Source: Vandiemenella viatica (taxonomy: Eukaryota; Arthropoda; Insecta; Orthoptera; Morabidae). From it: a DNA stretch of 64,000 nt. Shown here piece by piece: positions 1-11,500 of the stretch. Position numbers and translations under genes: made by a program. Within the stretch, counting starts at the first letter, position 1; every line of letters starts with the position of its first letter. The notes below the pieces were generated by a model. The model had not been told where the DNA came from and did not search any database. It worked only from the letters and a program-made list of their open reading frames with translations. The stretch covers positions 239,575,539-239,639,538 of the forward strand of contig JARYHS010013630.1 in NCBI GenBank assembly GCA_031002005.1, read 5' to 3'.

Positions 1-527
1 GCAGCTGCACTTGGCGAGTGATTACCGCGGCAGCAAATTGTGTATAATCCTCTGCCCGTCGAAGAAGGCTAACCCACGCCTAGTGGCCACTCGGATAATC
101 GCATGCAGCTCTTTGGCCTAACCGCAATGTGCTCGGAACGTCGCTTTCCTGCTTCTAGGCCATAAAATATTCCACGCGTCAGTTGTTTAAGATTTGGAGA
201 AATTAACCATATCGGCGATCCATGATTATTTAAAATACGAGGCAAGTTCCGTTATCGATTATTGCCGTTTCAACGTTGTCGTTGCGGGCATGAACATTCA
301 TATCTCCAGTTGCTAAGCACCTAGTACACGCAATGTAAGTCCTACACGTAGTGTAGTCCTTGTGTAAGTGAATGGCATGTTCAAGGTAATTTACCGGCCT
401 CGCCAACTGTGAAATACGGTCTGTCGTGTTAACATGGTTTGATTGAATTTCTTTTTCGTTGGAGCTGAAGTTTTCCTCCATTCCATGGACTCCTGCTTCA
501 ATTCAGGTGTCACGTAGCACACCCAGA
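1..527. other. Unassigned sequence left of the first SINE
   Basis: Mixed-composition DNA with only short chance reading frames. I see no domain, tRNA or recognisable repeat. The last bases, ACCCAGA at 521-527, are the left target-site copy of the adjacent SINE. Confidence 0.5.
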
Positions 528-776
528 TTTTTTTTTTTTTTTGTAACAGTTTAACGTCCCTTTTTAACAACGTGGTCTTTAGAGACGGGAAAGGATGGGG
601 GCAAGGAATGGGAAGGAATTCGGCCATGGCCTTTTGAAGGAAGCATCCCGGCATTCACCTGGAGTGATTTGGGGAAACCATGGAAAACCCAAATCTGGAT
701 GCCCGGACGGGGATTCGAACCGCCGTCCTCCCGAATGCGAGGCCAGAACGCTATCCGTTACACCACCACGCTCGGT
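528..776 (-). mobile_element. tRNA-derived SINE, subfamily A, full length
   Basis: Read on the minus strand, this begins ACCGAGCGTGGTGG and carries a tRNA-like head with an A-box region (TAACGGATAGCG) and a B box (GGTTCGAATCC). A body containing TTTTCCATGGTTTCC and AAAAGGCCATGGCC follows. The tail is GACGTTAAACTGTTAC plus poly(A), seen as the T-run at 528-542. A 7-bp direct repeat ACCCAGA flanks it (521-527 and 777-783), the mark of LINE-mediated retroposition. The same unit recurs at 7389-7608, 20284-20530 and 36046-36301. Reading frames inside it are not genes. Confidence 0.9.
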
Positions 777-964
777 ACCCAGAAACGGAAAACGAAACAG
801 CTGTCAAAATAGTTCGGCCGGCTCTTCAACAGAAAAGGCAAAGTAGGATTTCATCTGCTTTTTCTGGAATGCAAAAGGGATGTTTTTAAATGATTGCTTT
901 GTAAAGGAAAAAAATATCTGTCTAATATCACCCAAGTATCCCGGATAAACTGGATGAAAAAATT

Positions 965-1186
965 CGTGAGAAGAGACATCGGGCCTCCCATTCGCGAAGA
1001 CGCAGGCCCGAATCTCCGACTAGCCATACAGATTTTGGTTTTCCATGGTTTCCTCAAATTAGTCCAGTCGGATGCTGGGATGGTTCATACAAAAGGCCAT
1101 GGCTGAATTCGTTCCCGTTCCTTTCCCCCAATCATTTTCCGCATCTAATAACTCGACGTCTAAGAGATGTAAAGCCATAAGCAAGA
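965..1186 (+). mobile_element. Diverged SINE, subfamily B
   Basis: The body (ACAGATTTTGGTTTTCCATG, then AAAAGGCCATGGC) matches the SINE at 16604-16828. The end AAAGCCATAAGCAAGA matches the subfamily B tail rather than the A tail. The tRNA-like head is badly eroded and the left edge is approximate. Confidence 0.75.
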
Positions 1187-1987
1187 GACGAGGATCGTCG
1201 GGACAACGCACCTGCTCGCTAAGGTGATATGGCGATGAAAGAACATAAGAATCTGAGTCATGAAATGTTGGAACATGCAGCTTATTAACATGTCGCCCAT
1301 GGAACATTTTTAGGACATGGTGGGCAACTTGTTCGTGTCAGTGTGTTCCTCAGCAGCACATACAGGCTCTCTTTGATTCCATGCCACGGGATCGAGTCTC
1401 TAGAGGCTCTGATTTCAGAACTTGGAGGCTTCACACCGTACTGAACTCTTACGGTCATAGTACAGTACATGTACAATTATCAAAATTTTAATCATTTGTG
1501 TATTGTCGTGTCCCTAATCTATGGAATTTATTACATTTTAATCACATGTCTCCTTCTTGGTACTGCAGTTTTCGCAAACAGTAATGTATCTTTCTTTAAA
1601 ATTCGACAGTTCTAAGATGGAAGGATTGCGAGGCTGCGACTTAACGGAAGGTCGGATACACGGGACGAAATCATAATGGTTCCACATTTCGCCATTTTGG
1701 CTACCGCGCAGTCTACGCGTTTTGTTACAATCCAGTCTGAGCTAGCAATTTTGCAAAATTCTTTTGGTGCGCTGTTGGGTTAGTGAGCTACCACATTCAT
1801 CGAAACTGGAAAGGAAACTGCTATCGAATACCTGCTTCAACAATAATATTTGGAGACCAGCGCCTGACCTCTGTATGGAAAGCAGACAGTTTTACTTTTC
1901 CAGCAGATGTCAACTTCGGAGTTTCAGTAACAGTACACCATTGACTACGTATAGTTAGAAGTTTCTACTAGGCACTAAACAGCAGGA

Positions 1988-1989
<2 letters not shown>
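1187..1989. other. No recognisable feature
   Basis: AT-leaning sequence with short frames only. I found nothing that supports a gene or a named repeat. Confidence 0.5.

Positions 1990-2056
<67 letters not shown>
1990..2056. repeat. (AT)n microsatellite
   Basis: About 33 uninterrupted AT units. The Tc1-like element begins directly at its right end, using its last TA as target site. Confidence 0.97.
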
Positions 2057-2059
<3 letters not shown>

Positions 2060-3182
2060 TGATAAGCCAAACCATTATGACCCCTGCCCACTGCGAGATC
2101 TAATGCCGTCTGGTGACACGGTTGATAAGTCATGCGGTCAGATAACTATATAAGCGGACCAGAGATGCATGCGGAGTAATTATAGCGACGATACGTGTGG
2201 CAAATGGGGGAACACTGAGGTTGAAGACTACAACAAAGATCAGAATGTTATGGTCCGGTTTCTGGGAACGAGCATTTCGGAAACGGTGAGGCAGGTCGGC
2301 TGTTCGTGTGTTCCTGTAGTGAGCATCTACGGAAAGTTGTTGAAGAACGCTGAAATCACGATTAGGCGACAAGGTGGTGGACGTCCACAGAACAAAGAGT
2401 TCGGAGGCTTGCCAGGTCTGTAAAGCAGGATATGGTGCGATCTGTGGCAGATCTGATGGCAGAGTGCAATGCTGATACAGGCATAAGTGTTTCGGAGCAC
2501 ACCGCTCAGCGCACATTGTCGAACAGACGGCCCCTACGTGTTCCCATACTGTAACAACAACATCGGCAATTACGGTTGCAGTGGGCACAAGATCATAGAG
2601 ATTGGACCGTGGATCAATGGAAACGTGTCGCCTGGACGGATGTTACAACAGATCGACGTTCCTGTCGTAATACGGCGTTTTCCAGGCGAAAAGTTGCTCG
2701 AAACAAGCACCGCGCCACGCACGCAAGACGGTGGGGGTGGTATTATGTCATGGTGGACTTTCACCTGGACTTCTATGGGACCTGTTATAGCGATCCAAGA
2801 CACCATAACATCTGCAATCATCTAGATCCTTAGTGATCCATGTCTTCAGCTACTACGATGGCATCACAATACCAGAATCATGCTACATTGGTTCTAGGAG
2901 CATGTTAGCGAACTCACGGTGATATTTTAGCCACCAAATTGGCCTGGTCTCAACCCAATCACATCTGGAACGCTATCGGGCACCAACTCCGCACCCACAA
3001 ACCACCGGCCCGGAATTTAAGGGAATTGCGTGATCTTTGCATAGTCATCTGGTGCCAAATTTCTCCTGAAATCCACAAAGGATTGGCGAATCCTTTCCAC
3101 ACCAAACCGCTTCAGTATTGCGTTACAAAGGTCAACCAAAAAGCTATTAAGCAGGTGGTTTTAATGTTTTGGCTCATCAGTG
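2057..3182 (+). mobile_element. Decayed Tc1-like DNA transposon
   Basis: The element starts CACTGATAAGCCAAACCATT and its right end, reversed, reads CACTGATGAGCCAAAACATT, so imperfect terminal inverted repeats are present. Both ends abut TA (2055-2056 and 3183-3184), the Tc1/mariner target. At 1126 bp it is close to the family's usual size. Internally it carries remnants of one plus-strand transposase. Its partner copy at 62695-63353 shares the 3' terminus but is rearranged. Confidence 0.88.
2185..3120 (+). pseudogene. Tc1-like transposase, frameshifted
   Basis: This encoded the cut-and-paste transposase of the surrounding Tc1-like element. Fragments appear in order but in different frames. 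An N-terminal helix-turn-helix region contains GTSISETVRQVG and a GGGRP hinge. A middle segment reads RDWTVDQWKRVAW, which in the family precedes the first catalytic aspartate. A C-terminal segment reads RNLRELRDL. The bases after RVAWTD no longer give the usual DES triplet context, and several indels and stops break the frame, so no active enzyme can be made. Family assignment is firm; end points are approximate. Confidence 0.82.
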
Positions 3183-3184
3183 TA

Positions 3185-4044
3185 TGTAAAACAATCGCAA
3201 AATAATGCTGCTAGTTAAAAGTTTCTCATGTATCGAAGTTCAGTGTGGATTTTGCCATAGTTTACAATTTTTATTGAGTTGCATTTTTTTGACGGTTTGT
3301 ACTAAGTCACGATAGAGATTTATGCTCCACAGTTTGTTGCAGTTAGCAATTATTTTACTCGTCTCCATCTGAATAGATCCAAAAATTCGACTGCCTGTCA
3401 AAACACACTTTTTTTTTAGTTCTATTTTTTTTATTAATTTTTATTTTTTAATGCAGTAAAGATTTCGTCCTATCAGATGTAAACAACAATGCCAGATTTC
3501 AAATAATTAGATAAATGAAAATACTTGTTTGCTAGTCTTGCTTCGATGCGGCGACAAATCGCATAATAATGATCTCATTTCCGGATAATTATTTACCAAT
3601 TTAATTTTAGCTGGAGTGATGAGATTTACACGTTCATATTTCCGTGTTGGTATATAGTTTTTTCTATTTCTAGACCATTTTTTCACAACATTTTGAGGTC
3701 GGCTAATTTCGATGATTTTTACTCGTCGTTAGCATGGTCAAACTTGGATCTAACGATTTAAAACCTTTTATTCTTACTGCCAGGTCGTTCTAAATTCTAA
3801 TGGGGAAAGTGAAACGTGTAACTATGTTCAGTGTGTGATAAGTGTATTTTTATTTGTGAAATGTGTAGTTTATGTGTCAAAGACTGGGACCCTCTCGGCA
3901 TTTGCCTCGATGGCTGCAGAAAACTGCCTAACAACCGCAGTGAGAGCGGCCTGGGCTCTGCCTGGTCCCCTGTACCTCCCTGAACCAGTGTGCGGCGGCA
4001 CAAGTTGGTACATAGTTTATAATATTTGCACTCCTGTGCCAATA
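3185..4044. other. No recognisable feature; one GC-rich block
   Basis: AT-rich flanks surround a clearly GC-richer block at about 3880-4000. The block has an open frame but no domain I recognise and no splice or promoter context, so I do not call a gene. Confidence 0.4.
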
Positions 4045-4498
4045 TAAAATAAAATTGTAGTTTAAAAAACTAAAATCATGCTTTCGTAGTAATGTGAACT
4101 AAAAGGTTAAAAATAATATTTAAATATAAACATTTTATTTAACAGTGATAGGACGTCCCACAGTTCAGGATAAATTAATTTTTTTGCATAAGCTTAAAGA
4201 ATAAAGTCACTGATTAAAAATTAACTTTAATGTTAAAAAAGCATGGGGTGCTATTTCAGTTGTCTTATATTTTTTGTCGTTGGCTCTTTGTCACCCCACG
4301 CTTTTTTAACATTAAAATTAATTTTGTAATCAGTGACTTTATACTTTAAGCTTATTCAAAAAAAAAAATTTATACTGAATTGTGGGACGTCCTATCACTG
4401 TTAAAAAAAATGTTTATATTTAAATATTATTTTTAACCTTTTAGTTCACATTACTACGAAAGCGTGATTTTAGTTTTTTAAACTACAATTTTATTTTT
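4045..4498. mobile_element. Foldback / long-TIR MITE, about 454 bp
   Basis: Two arms of roughly 205 bp (about 4045-4250 and 4292-4498) are near-perfect inverted copies around a loop of about 41 bases. At the loop edge GCATGGGGTG (4241-4250) faces CACCCCACGC (4292-4301). Farther out, AGTGATAGGACGTCCCACAG faces its inverse near 4382-4400. No coding capacity is visible. The class is not assigned: long-TIR elements occur in several DNA-transposon superfamilies, and I could not define a TSD. Confidence 0.88.
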
Positions 4499-4830
4499 AA
4501 CTTTTTAGTTCAGATAGTTTAAAAAGTATGTTTCTTACTGTTGGCTTTTCTTCGCCAATCTCTCTTTTTCTTTGATTTGTAGTTTCATTTTTAATTATTA
4601 TTCCCACGAGTAAAATACAATTAAATGGTCAACTCAACAAGAGATCCAATAGCAGGGTAAACGAGGAAGGCTACTTTTCTATAATAGTACGAAGTAATAT
4701 TTCGAATACTTACTATTCAACATCACGTTAAGCGATTGCAGACAGAGAAACCTTTCTGGATAGCAGAGAGCGGAAGACCATCGTCTACAGCAACCAAGGC
4801 TCGTAAATCACACCCGGGAAACTGGAGAAC

Positions 4831-4855
4831 GATGATGATGATGATGATGATGATG
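4831..4855. repeat. (GAT)n microsatellite
   Basis: Eight tandem GAT units inside otherwise unremarkable sequence (4499-5040). Confidence 0.95.
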
Positions 4856-5042
4856 GCTATATTGGGCGGGAAATCTCAGAAGGGTGTGGCCGCCAAATGA
4901 CGAAGATTTCTCGAATCGCACCTGTGCACTAATGTCGCGGCTGCATTTGCCTAACTCAGTAATCCCATCAAGTATAGGATACGTGTAGTTTAACTTGAAG
5001 TCCTAACCATGGGTTATCCTAATCTTTTCCATTTATAATATC

Positions 5043-5114
5043 CGCAAAAATGCGAACCGAGCAGGGAATGTCTGCTCGCCAGTCACGCGCCTTAACCAAC
5101 TAGGCCACAAAAAC
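5043..5114 (-). other. tRNA-like segment, probable SINE head
   Basis: On the minus strand GTGGCCTAGTTGGTTAAGGC resembles a tRNA A-box arm. About 40 bases later GGTTCGCAT resembles a B box. Stem complementarity is poor, so I read it as a pol III head of a retroposon, not a functional tRNA. Confidence 0.45.
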
Positions 5115-5139
5115 GATTCGGAAAGTGGGTGAAAATGAG

Positions 5140-5920
5140 CCACATATTTCATAAGACGGTTAAATCACTTTAGTGTTTTTACTGTCAAAGTAATGAGATT
5201 ACCAAGACGTAGATATGAAATTATTGGATTGTCATCGGTTCTTAATGCATGTACAAAATTTCAGACAATTCGGACTTTCTCAAGTGGGTGAAAATTGAAA
5301 TGAAATTTTCCATTACATTCAACCACTTTAAGTTGTTTCTGACAACGTGGTGAGAGTGATATTATTGAATTTTTATCGGTTCTTAATAAGTATGCAAAAT
5401 TTCAAACGATTCGGACGTCAGGAAGCGGGTGAACACAGAAATGAAAGATTCCATTACATGGAACCATTTTTCTATTGTTACCGTCAGAGTAACGAGAATA
5501 GCAGGACGTTGCTAAGAGACTACTGTCAACGGTTCTTAAAACGTGTGCTAAATTTTTATGTTTTCACTGTCAACGTAATCAGAATATCAAGACATAGCTA
5601 TGAAATTATTGTATTGTAATCAGTTATGAATACATGAGCAAAATTTCAAACAGTTCGGACATCTGGAATTGGGTTAAAATTAAATTGCAAAATTCCACGA
5701 CAATCAACAATTTTTCTGTTGTTACTGTCGAAGTAATGAGAATAGGAGGATATAGCTATGAAATTATTGTATTGTCACCGGTTCTTAATATGTGTGCCAA
5801 ATTTCAAACAGCTCGGACATCTGGAAGTGTGTCAAAATGGAGTTGTAAAATTCCGTTACATTCATACATACATACAAGTCAAGCTAATATAAAGCGTGTA
5901 AAAAATGTGCAGTGACGTGA
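5140..5920 (+). repeat. Diverged ~155-bp tandem repeat with (CATA)n end
   Basis: Four to five unequal units share phrases such as TACTGTC(A)AAGTAATGAGA, TATGAAATTATTGTATTGT, CGGTTCTTAATA and AAATTTCAAACAGTTCGGAC. Units start near 5173, 5334, 5474, 5560 and 5714; some are truncated. The array ends in ACATTCATACATACATACAA and then AAGCGTGTAAAAA. A microsatellite-like tail after an internal array resembles the 3' end of a retroposon, but I could not link it to an ORF. Confidence 0.75.
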
Positions 5921-7388
5921 GTTATTTGTGTATTACAGGTTTAGCTTTGAGATAGATGTTCAACGGGATAATGTAGTTTACTTAATAACATTGCAGATCT
6001 CAAAAGAAGCGAACTAATTAAAATTAGTTTTGGACGCATTTTAAACAGGTATCAGAGAAGAATCAGAACAGCACACGGACTCCAGAACTCTCTAGTAAAA
6101 TAAAATTGATGCCTGCTCGTATGCATTTTGATATGTAGATCCTTTTTTTGTGGTAAATAATTTTTTCATGTTTTCTAGGACCTTGAAATGGTCATACGTC
6201 TCGTTGCTTTGTAAAAATAAGATTGTAAAATAATGATATTACGTATAATAAAATACTAATGAGATGTTTTTAAGTATCACTGATAGCAAGGGGAAAATGT
6301 GAAGGCTAGACATGGAGTTTGCGAAAGATTTTTCAAAGAGAATTGATTATTGAAGGAATGGAATCGGTTGAGTAGATAAACTGAATTAGATGAGATAAGA
6401 AAAGGGACCGGTAGAAAGATATCGGAATCTGAAACGAATCTGAATTACGGAAAATATTTACGGTTGCGGCCATAGCGAACATTATTGATGTTGAAATTGT
6501 GTTATGTTAATTTTTCACAGTGTGAAAAAGTTGATGTTTGGATCAGAGTAATATATGAAGTGTTTCAGAAAAAATTTATGGTGCTGATTGTTTTTTTAAA
6601 GTAAGATGTCGTAAGAGAATTTCGGGTAAAGTATAAAGGTTTCTTTCAGATAATAAAAAGAAAGATAATAAATTACAATCGGATTGGCGAGCGTTGAAAT
6701 CCGTCTTCGCAAAAAGAGATGGCAAAAAACGTTTTTCTTTCCTGGTGGGAAGTCTGAAGGAGCACGACAAGGTAGAAGACAATATTGTAAATTTACTTAT
6801 GATCATCGTTGAATCATCTGACCTAGATATAAGAGAGATAAATAGTATTAGTGTATGTAGAATATTCCCATATGCCAGGAGTACATCGAACGGGTTGGTT
6901 TTAAGATCAACAGTAAACATAAAAGGAAGAAGTAGAAAAAAACTGTGCTGAAATCTCAGAAAGTAATTTAAAACATTACGCGCCAATTTTCTCAGGATTA
7001 TATTTTTAATCTGCTGTTTGCAGAAATGTATTCTCAGAAATTAACCAGTCATATGCGAAGGGAAATTCGACCTGGAAACCTACAGTGCAAATGGACCAAG
7101 AGAATGAATTGTACTTGTAGTTCAAAAGGGGCGGGAAAAGAGTGAGAGAACAGTGAGGCTCGTCACGTAGTGAGACAGGACGAAGAATACAAATGGACGG
7201 ACGGGGGCTGGTCCGACAAACACAGACAGGTGAGGCTGCCCTGCCACGCCATCTGCCATCAAATAAAGAGCAACACTGACAGCAAGCTGCAAGCGAATGC
7301 TTCTGAAAAAATGCCGTCTACGTGTTTTTATAGGCTCTGAAACCAGGCGGAAATAGAACGTTCTCTGCATACATATTTGTAATTATCC
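5921..7388. other. No recognisable feature
   Basis: Long AT-rich stretch with frames on both strands (for example 6576-6986 and 6694-6951) that overlap each other and lack any domain. Confidence 0.5.
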
Positions 7389-7608
7389 TTTTTTTTTAAC
7401 TGCGAGGTTTTTAGAGACGGGAAAGGATGGGGGGCAAGGAATGGGAAGAAATTCAACCATGGCCTTTTGAAGGAAGCATCCCGGCGTTTGCCTGGAGTGA
7501 TTTGGGAAACCATGGAAAACCCAAATCTGGATGCCCGGACGGGGACTCGAACCGCCGTCCTCCCGAATGCGAGGCCAGAACGCTAACCATTACAACACCA
7601 CTCTCGGT
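7389..7608 (-). mobile_element. tRNA-derived SINE, subfamily A
   Basis: Same unit as 528-776, slightly shortened next to the A-tail (T-run at 7389-7397). The B box (reverse complement of TTCGAACCGCC) and the GGCCATGG body are intact. TAATTATC at 7380-7387 and 7612-7619 is a probable 8-bp TSD, offset by a few T residues. Confidence 0.9.
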
Positions 7609-7619
7609 TTTTAATTATC

Positions 7620-8373
7620 GACATTGGAAACACAAGGCATTGAGATGCAGGAATATAATGGATTATGAAGACGATTAAAAGGAAATTTGATGAAGAAGAA
7701 ATGCTACGGGAATTCTTTAGAAAAATTATTTTCAATAGTAGAAATTGTACCGAGACGAAAAAAGGAAATCTTTACTGTGCAGGAAAATATGTAACAGCAG
7801 TTTTCTATATTTATACTACACTGACTTCTCTGATTTGATATTACGTTGTGCTGGAAAATGTTTGAAAAGAATTTAGAACTTCATTAATGTATATTGCTTT
7901 TTATTCGTTATTCCTCAGCACATTTTCGAAGTTTCGTTTGACCGTTACTTTCGAGAAATATTCATGTTCGTAGTACGAAACGAAGATCTTAATACTATTA
8001 AGATTTTATCTCCTTGTGGAAATCGGAAGGGATGAATTTTTGCTTCCTCCAGAAACGGTAAACATTTCTCTAAGTTTCTTCAGAGATATAATTCTGGACA
8101 TTTCCTACCAAGTCTGGCTGTATACTAAAACAGTAACGTTAGCAAATTGAACGAAGTTAGAAGTTCAACTGCCGCTTTAAAACAACAAAAATAAAAAATA
8201 AAAATTCCCCAAGCTGTTCTTGCAAGCTAAAACCTTCACGTTTAGATGAAAAGATGATAATTTAACTCTCTCGTCTGGTACTTAAGTACCGTTTTTATTC
8301 ATAAAAGTACTCTGCGTAGGGTTTAGAATATTTCTGCACAATGCATATTAGAGCATTCTAAACGAGCAACTGG
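7620..8373. other. No recognisable feature
   Basis: AT-rich DNA without supported genes or repeats. Confidence 0.5.
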
Positions 8374-8381
8374 ATCGAAAA

Positions 8382-8584
8382 CAGTGGCGGATGCAGGATT
8401 TTGGTTTAGGGGGAGGGGGGGGCTAGGATATGGTTTGGGGGGCTTGACTCGGGCAAGGAGATTGCCGCCCTTGTAAGAACAGTAGAGGTCCCCAAAATCT
8501 CAGTCGTCGGTGGTGACCTTGGTGTTTTGGGGAGGGGGGGGGACTTCTGCCACCTATCCCTCCCCCCACCTGGATCCGTCACTG
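8382..8584. mobile_element. hAT-type MITE, 203 bp
   Basis: The ends are inverted: CAGTGGCGGATGCAGGA at the left and CCTGGATCCGTCACTG at the right. An 8-bp direct repeat flanks it with one mismatch (ATCGAAAA 8374-8381; ATGGAAAA 8585-8592). Eight-bp TSDs with CAG-starting TIRs are typical of the hAT superfamily. The interior is G-rich and non-coding. The copy at 32491-32852 has the same ends. Confidence 0.85.
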
Positions 8585-8592
8585 ATGGAAAA

Positions 8593-11500
8593 GAATGTTC
8601 TGGTAAAGCTTGTAACCTCAAAATTGCAGCGATGTTCTGCCACGGTCAAGTCATCGCATCAATATCTAGGAAGCTGCTATGTTTTAGCTGAATTTCCGTC
8701 GAAGATTAAAGCTATTGTGATTCGCCATACACAGATCACACTACAGAAGATAAGATACATGATTTTTAAATCAAATTCCAACCTCTTTTCTTTCACTCCA
8801 GTATTAGAAATCGTTACTGGGACTGATGAAAGAAATAAAATTTATAATATAAGAAAAATATAATCTTCCTGTATTTTAACACCCTCAAATAGTTCACGAC
8901 AGTCATAGTACATAAATAAAACATAACTGACTAAATCAGCGAACAGGCGGCCTTCGCATTTATGGTTCTACAGCTGACGAGAACTCTTACTGTAGGAAAC
9001 CCTTCAGCTTTCACGGGACCGGTTACAATGGCAACTTGCACCTACTCTTCCCATTGTTTATTTCTTTTTGGACTGCAGTTCATCAGCCTTTCGCTGTCGG
9101 GAACACATACACGCTTGCACCAGAAAAGACGCTCTTGAAATGTACGCTGTTCTCATCAGACTACACCCAACTCCCTCCTGCCAAACACACACAGGTATTT
9201 GTGTTCGCCGAAAAATACCTTGCGGTGTACGCGGAAGCAATACCTCATTCGCGTGTATTTGAAATATCAAAATATTAGCTATGGTAAGAGATGAGAGTAT
9301 TTGAACAACTAAAGGAATAGCTATAACGATACATCCAGCGGTATCTGAAGCAGTGTATTTGATGAGGTAATAAACACTGCTGCGCAAATAGCCTCGGGCG
9401 GCGCAACTATTATGCAGAGTTTTAGACGTTACATTTTGCGTACTATAAACTGTAACGTTATGCAGTTTCAATTCGGGTTTATTGGAAGCAACAAGATTTG
9501 ATATTTTGAATTAAAACACCCATTACAGTAATTTTGTATATAGTTCGAAATATTTTTTTCGGCTTTAATGCAAAACTTTTGTAATATTTTATCGAAAATT
9601 TGCAGTGAATGTGAGTTTCACAACCGAAGAGATACCACCCGACGTACACAGCAGTTATAAAATCGAGGTTCTGCCATTCTCGTTACAAAAGGCTAGCTTT
9701 ACTAGCACGCCAACTAAAGTTAGTGGTTATTAACTTTTGTGTACAATTAAACCCTACCATGTTCTTACATGGAATCTTATTACTTTTCTATCTGTCGTAC
9801 GTAATAGACGTATATGCTGTTAGCAAATTTATTATTCCTACTAAGACATATGCCACAAAGTACTAGCTCATTGAATTAGGATGCACAACAGTTGATCAAA
9901 CATATTCCGCTAGAGGCGCAAACCAGACACACAGCTATCTGTGGTGGCTGACCAACAATATTAGTTACACTTGAGTACTGTTATCAAACTATTCGTCTGG
10001 GGAACGATCAGATCACTCAGTTCTTGAAGACTTAACCCATCTACATCGCATACAGGGAAACCTTATACGAAAAAATTCAGTAGTGTTACTGATCAGACCG
10101 AAAGCTTGTAAGATTCTTTCCGCAAAAGTTCGCTAGGCCATCTTTACCAATCTCTTAAGTAACATTAGCACCAGAATTTTGCTTACACAGCCACTTGTTC
10201 GTCTGTGGTCTTCCCGATAACCTACCAACAAATCCATATGGCAGTCAATAACATGTTTGACCATTCCAACAGATTTTTGGCTCCAATACTATTAATTTTT
10301 AATTTAGTTTGTTGCAGTTGAATATGATACGGTGAATTACAATATGTTATCACCAGTCCATCACATGACCTAAGAAGATCCTCGAGTGGAGTTTAAGAGG
10401 AGGGCATCACGGAAAACCGTCATTCTCCACTGTTTGGTAAGAAAAGGCACAAAAACGTTTGGTACGCACTCACATTGATAGGGAAATAGCCACAAAACTT
10501 TTATTCTTGAGACATGTTATATACTATGCATTTTTGCTAAATAGCTCTCTGAATATATTGCTGATTATTGAAATTTTAGCTAAATAGTCTTCTGCTTATA
10601 GTTTACGTACAGATGAACGTTTCAAAGGATTAACGAGTTGGTGATATAGTGGCGAAGGGAGTATATTCTCATGTTATGAAGCCACTCAGTACCACAGCGA
10701 GTGGTCTACTCAGCTGGTGACTCAATATTTCCAATGAATTATTCGTTCAACAAAGGAATTCTAAGAATCTACAAAATGCATGTTAATCGGATTTATTATT
10801 TTTTCCTCAAGTTTATTCTGCCCCACTGCGAAGTCCATTTTCCAGGCACTTCCCTTTTCAGTTCCCACAGTGAACTGTACTGTCTGGAATATTTGCTAGG
10901 CACATGCTTTTTCTTAACTTGCATAGCCATCGTTCCTTAGGTCGTCTCCATGAAAAGGTCTGTGGTGTTGAAATACAGTTCTTATAGAAAAGGATCAGTG
11001 CAACTTCCTTAGCTGGTTTCAAGCTTCATACTTGCCAAAGAACAATAACATTGACACTGCTTTGTAGCAGAGTTCACAATGCATGTATTTTGCACATCCG
11101 TTAATTTCGTCTTCAAACAAATTACCTTGTAATCATCACATGACTGCGATAATAACACCTGTGAAGAGTTAAACTGAATGTATTGATGCATTTCTAAAAT
11201 ATAAAGTTTTCGGTCATCTAACAGTTAACACACATTTTTTTTTTATTTCTTCTACGAAAACGCTACTAGTTCATAGTTTTTTTTAAAATTTTATTAAACG
11301 TTTTCAGACTAGTCAGCGAAACATATTAAGCATAGAATGAAATGCAGATGAATGCCATTCTCTGTTAAAAAAATATATCAGACACATTACAGATCTTTTT
11401 TTCGATAGGGTTTTAGTTTTTGTCTTGTGGTATTAAGTTTATCCGATTTGCGGTGCTGGTTGCATACGACTAGCCGTCGCGTCACCTGGAACGCTGATAA

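Noticed and set aside
595..889. Overlapping frames at the first SINE, and similar peptides at 7427-7678 and 20217-20465
   Set aside because: These are translations of a non-coding tRNA-derived SINE, repeated wherever the SINE occurs.
3835..4047. GC-rich frame that might be an exon
   Set aside because: No domain, no matching donor or acceptor pair, and low-complexity Ala/Pro content; left as unassigned.
6576..6986. 136-codon minus frame with a hydrophobic start
   Set aside because: AT-rich composition, opposite frame equally open, no recognisable family.
9036..9471. Overlapping opposite-strand frames with Cys and hydrophobic runs
   Set aside because: No signal peptide plus cleavage logic, no domain, no promoter or splice context.
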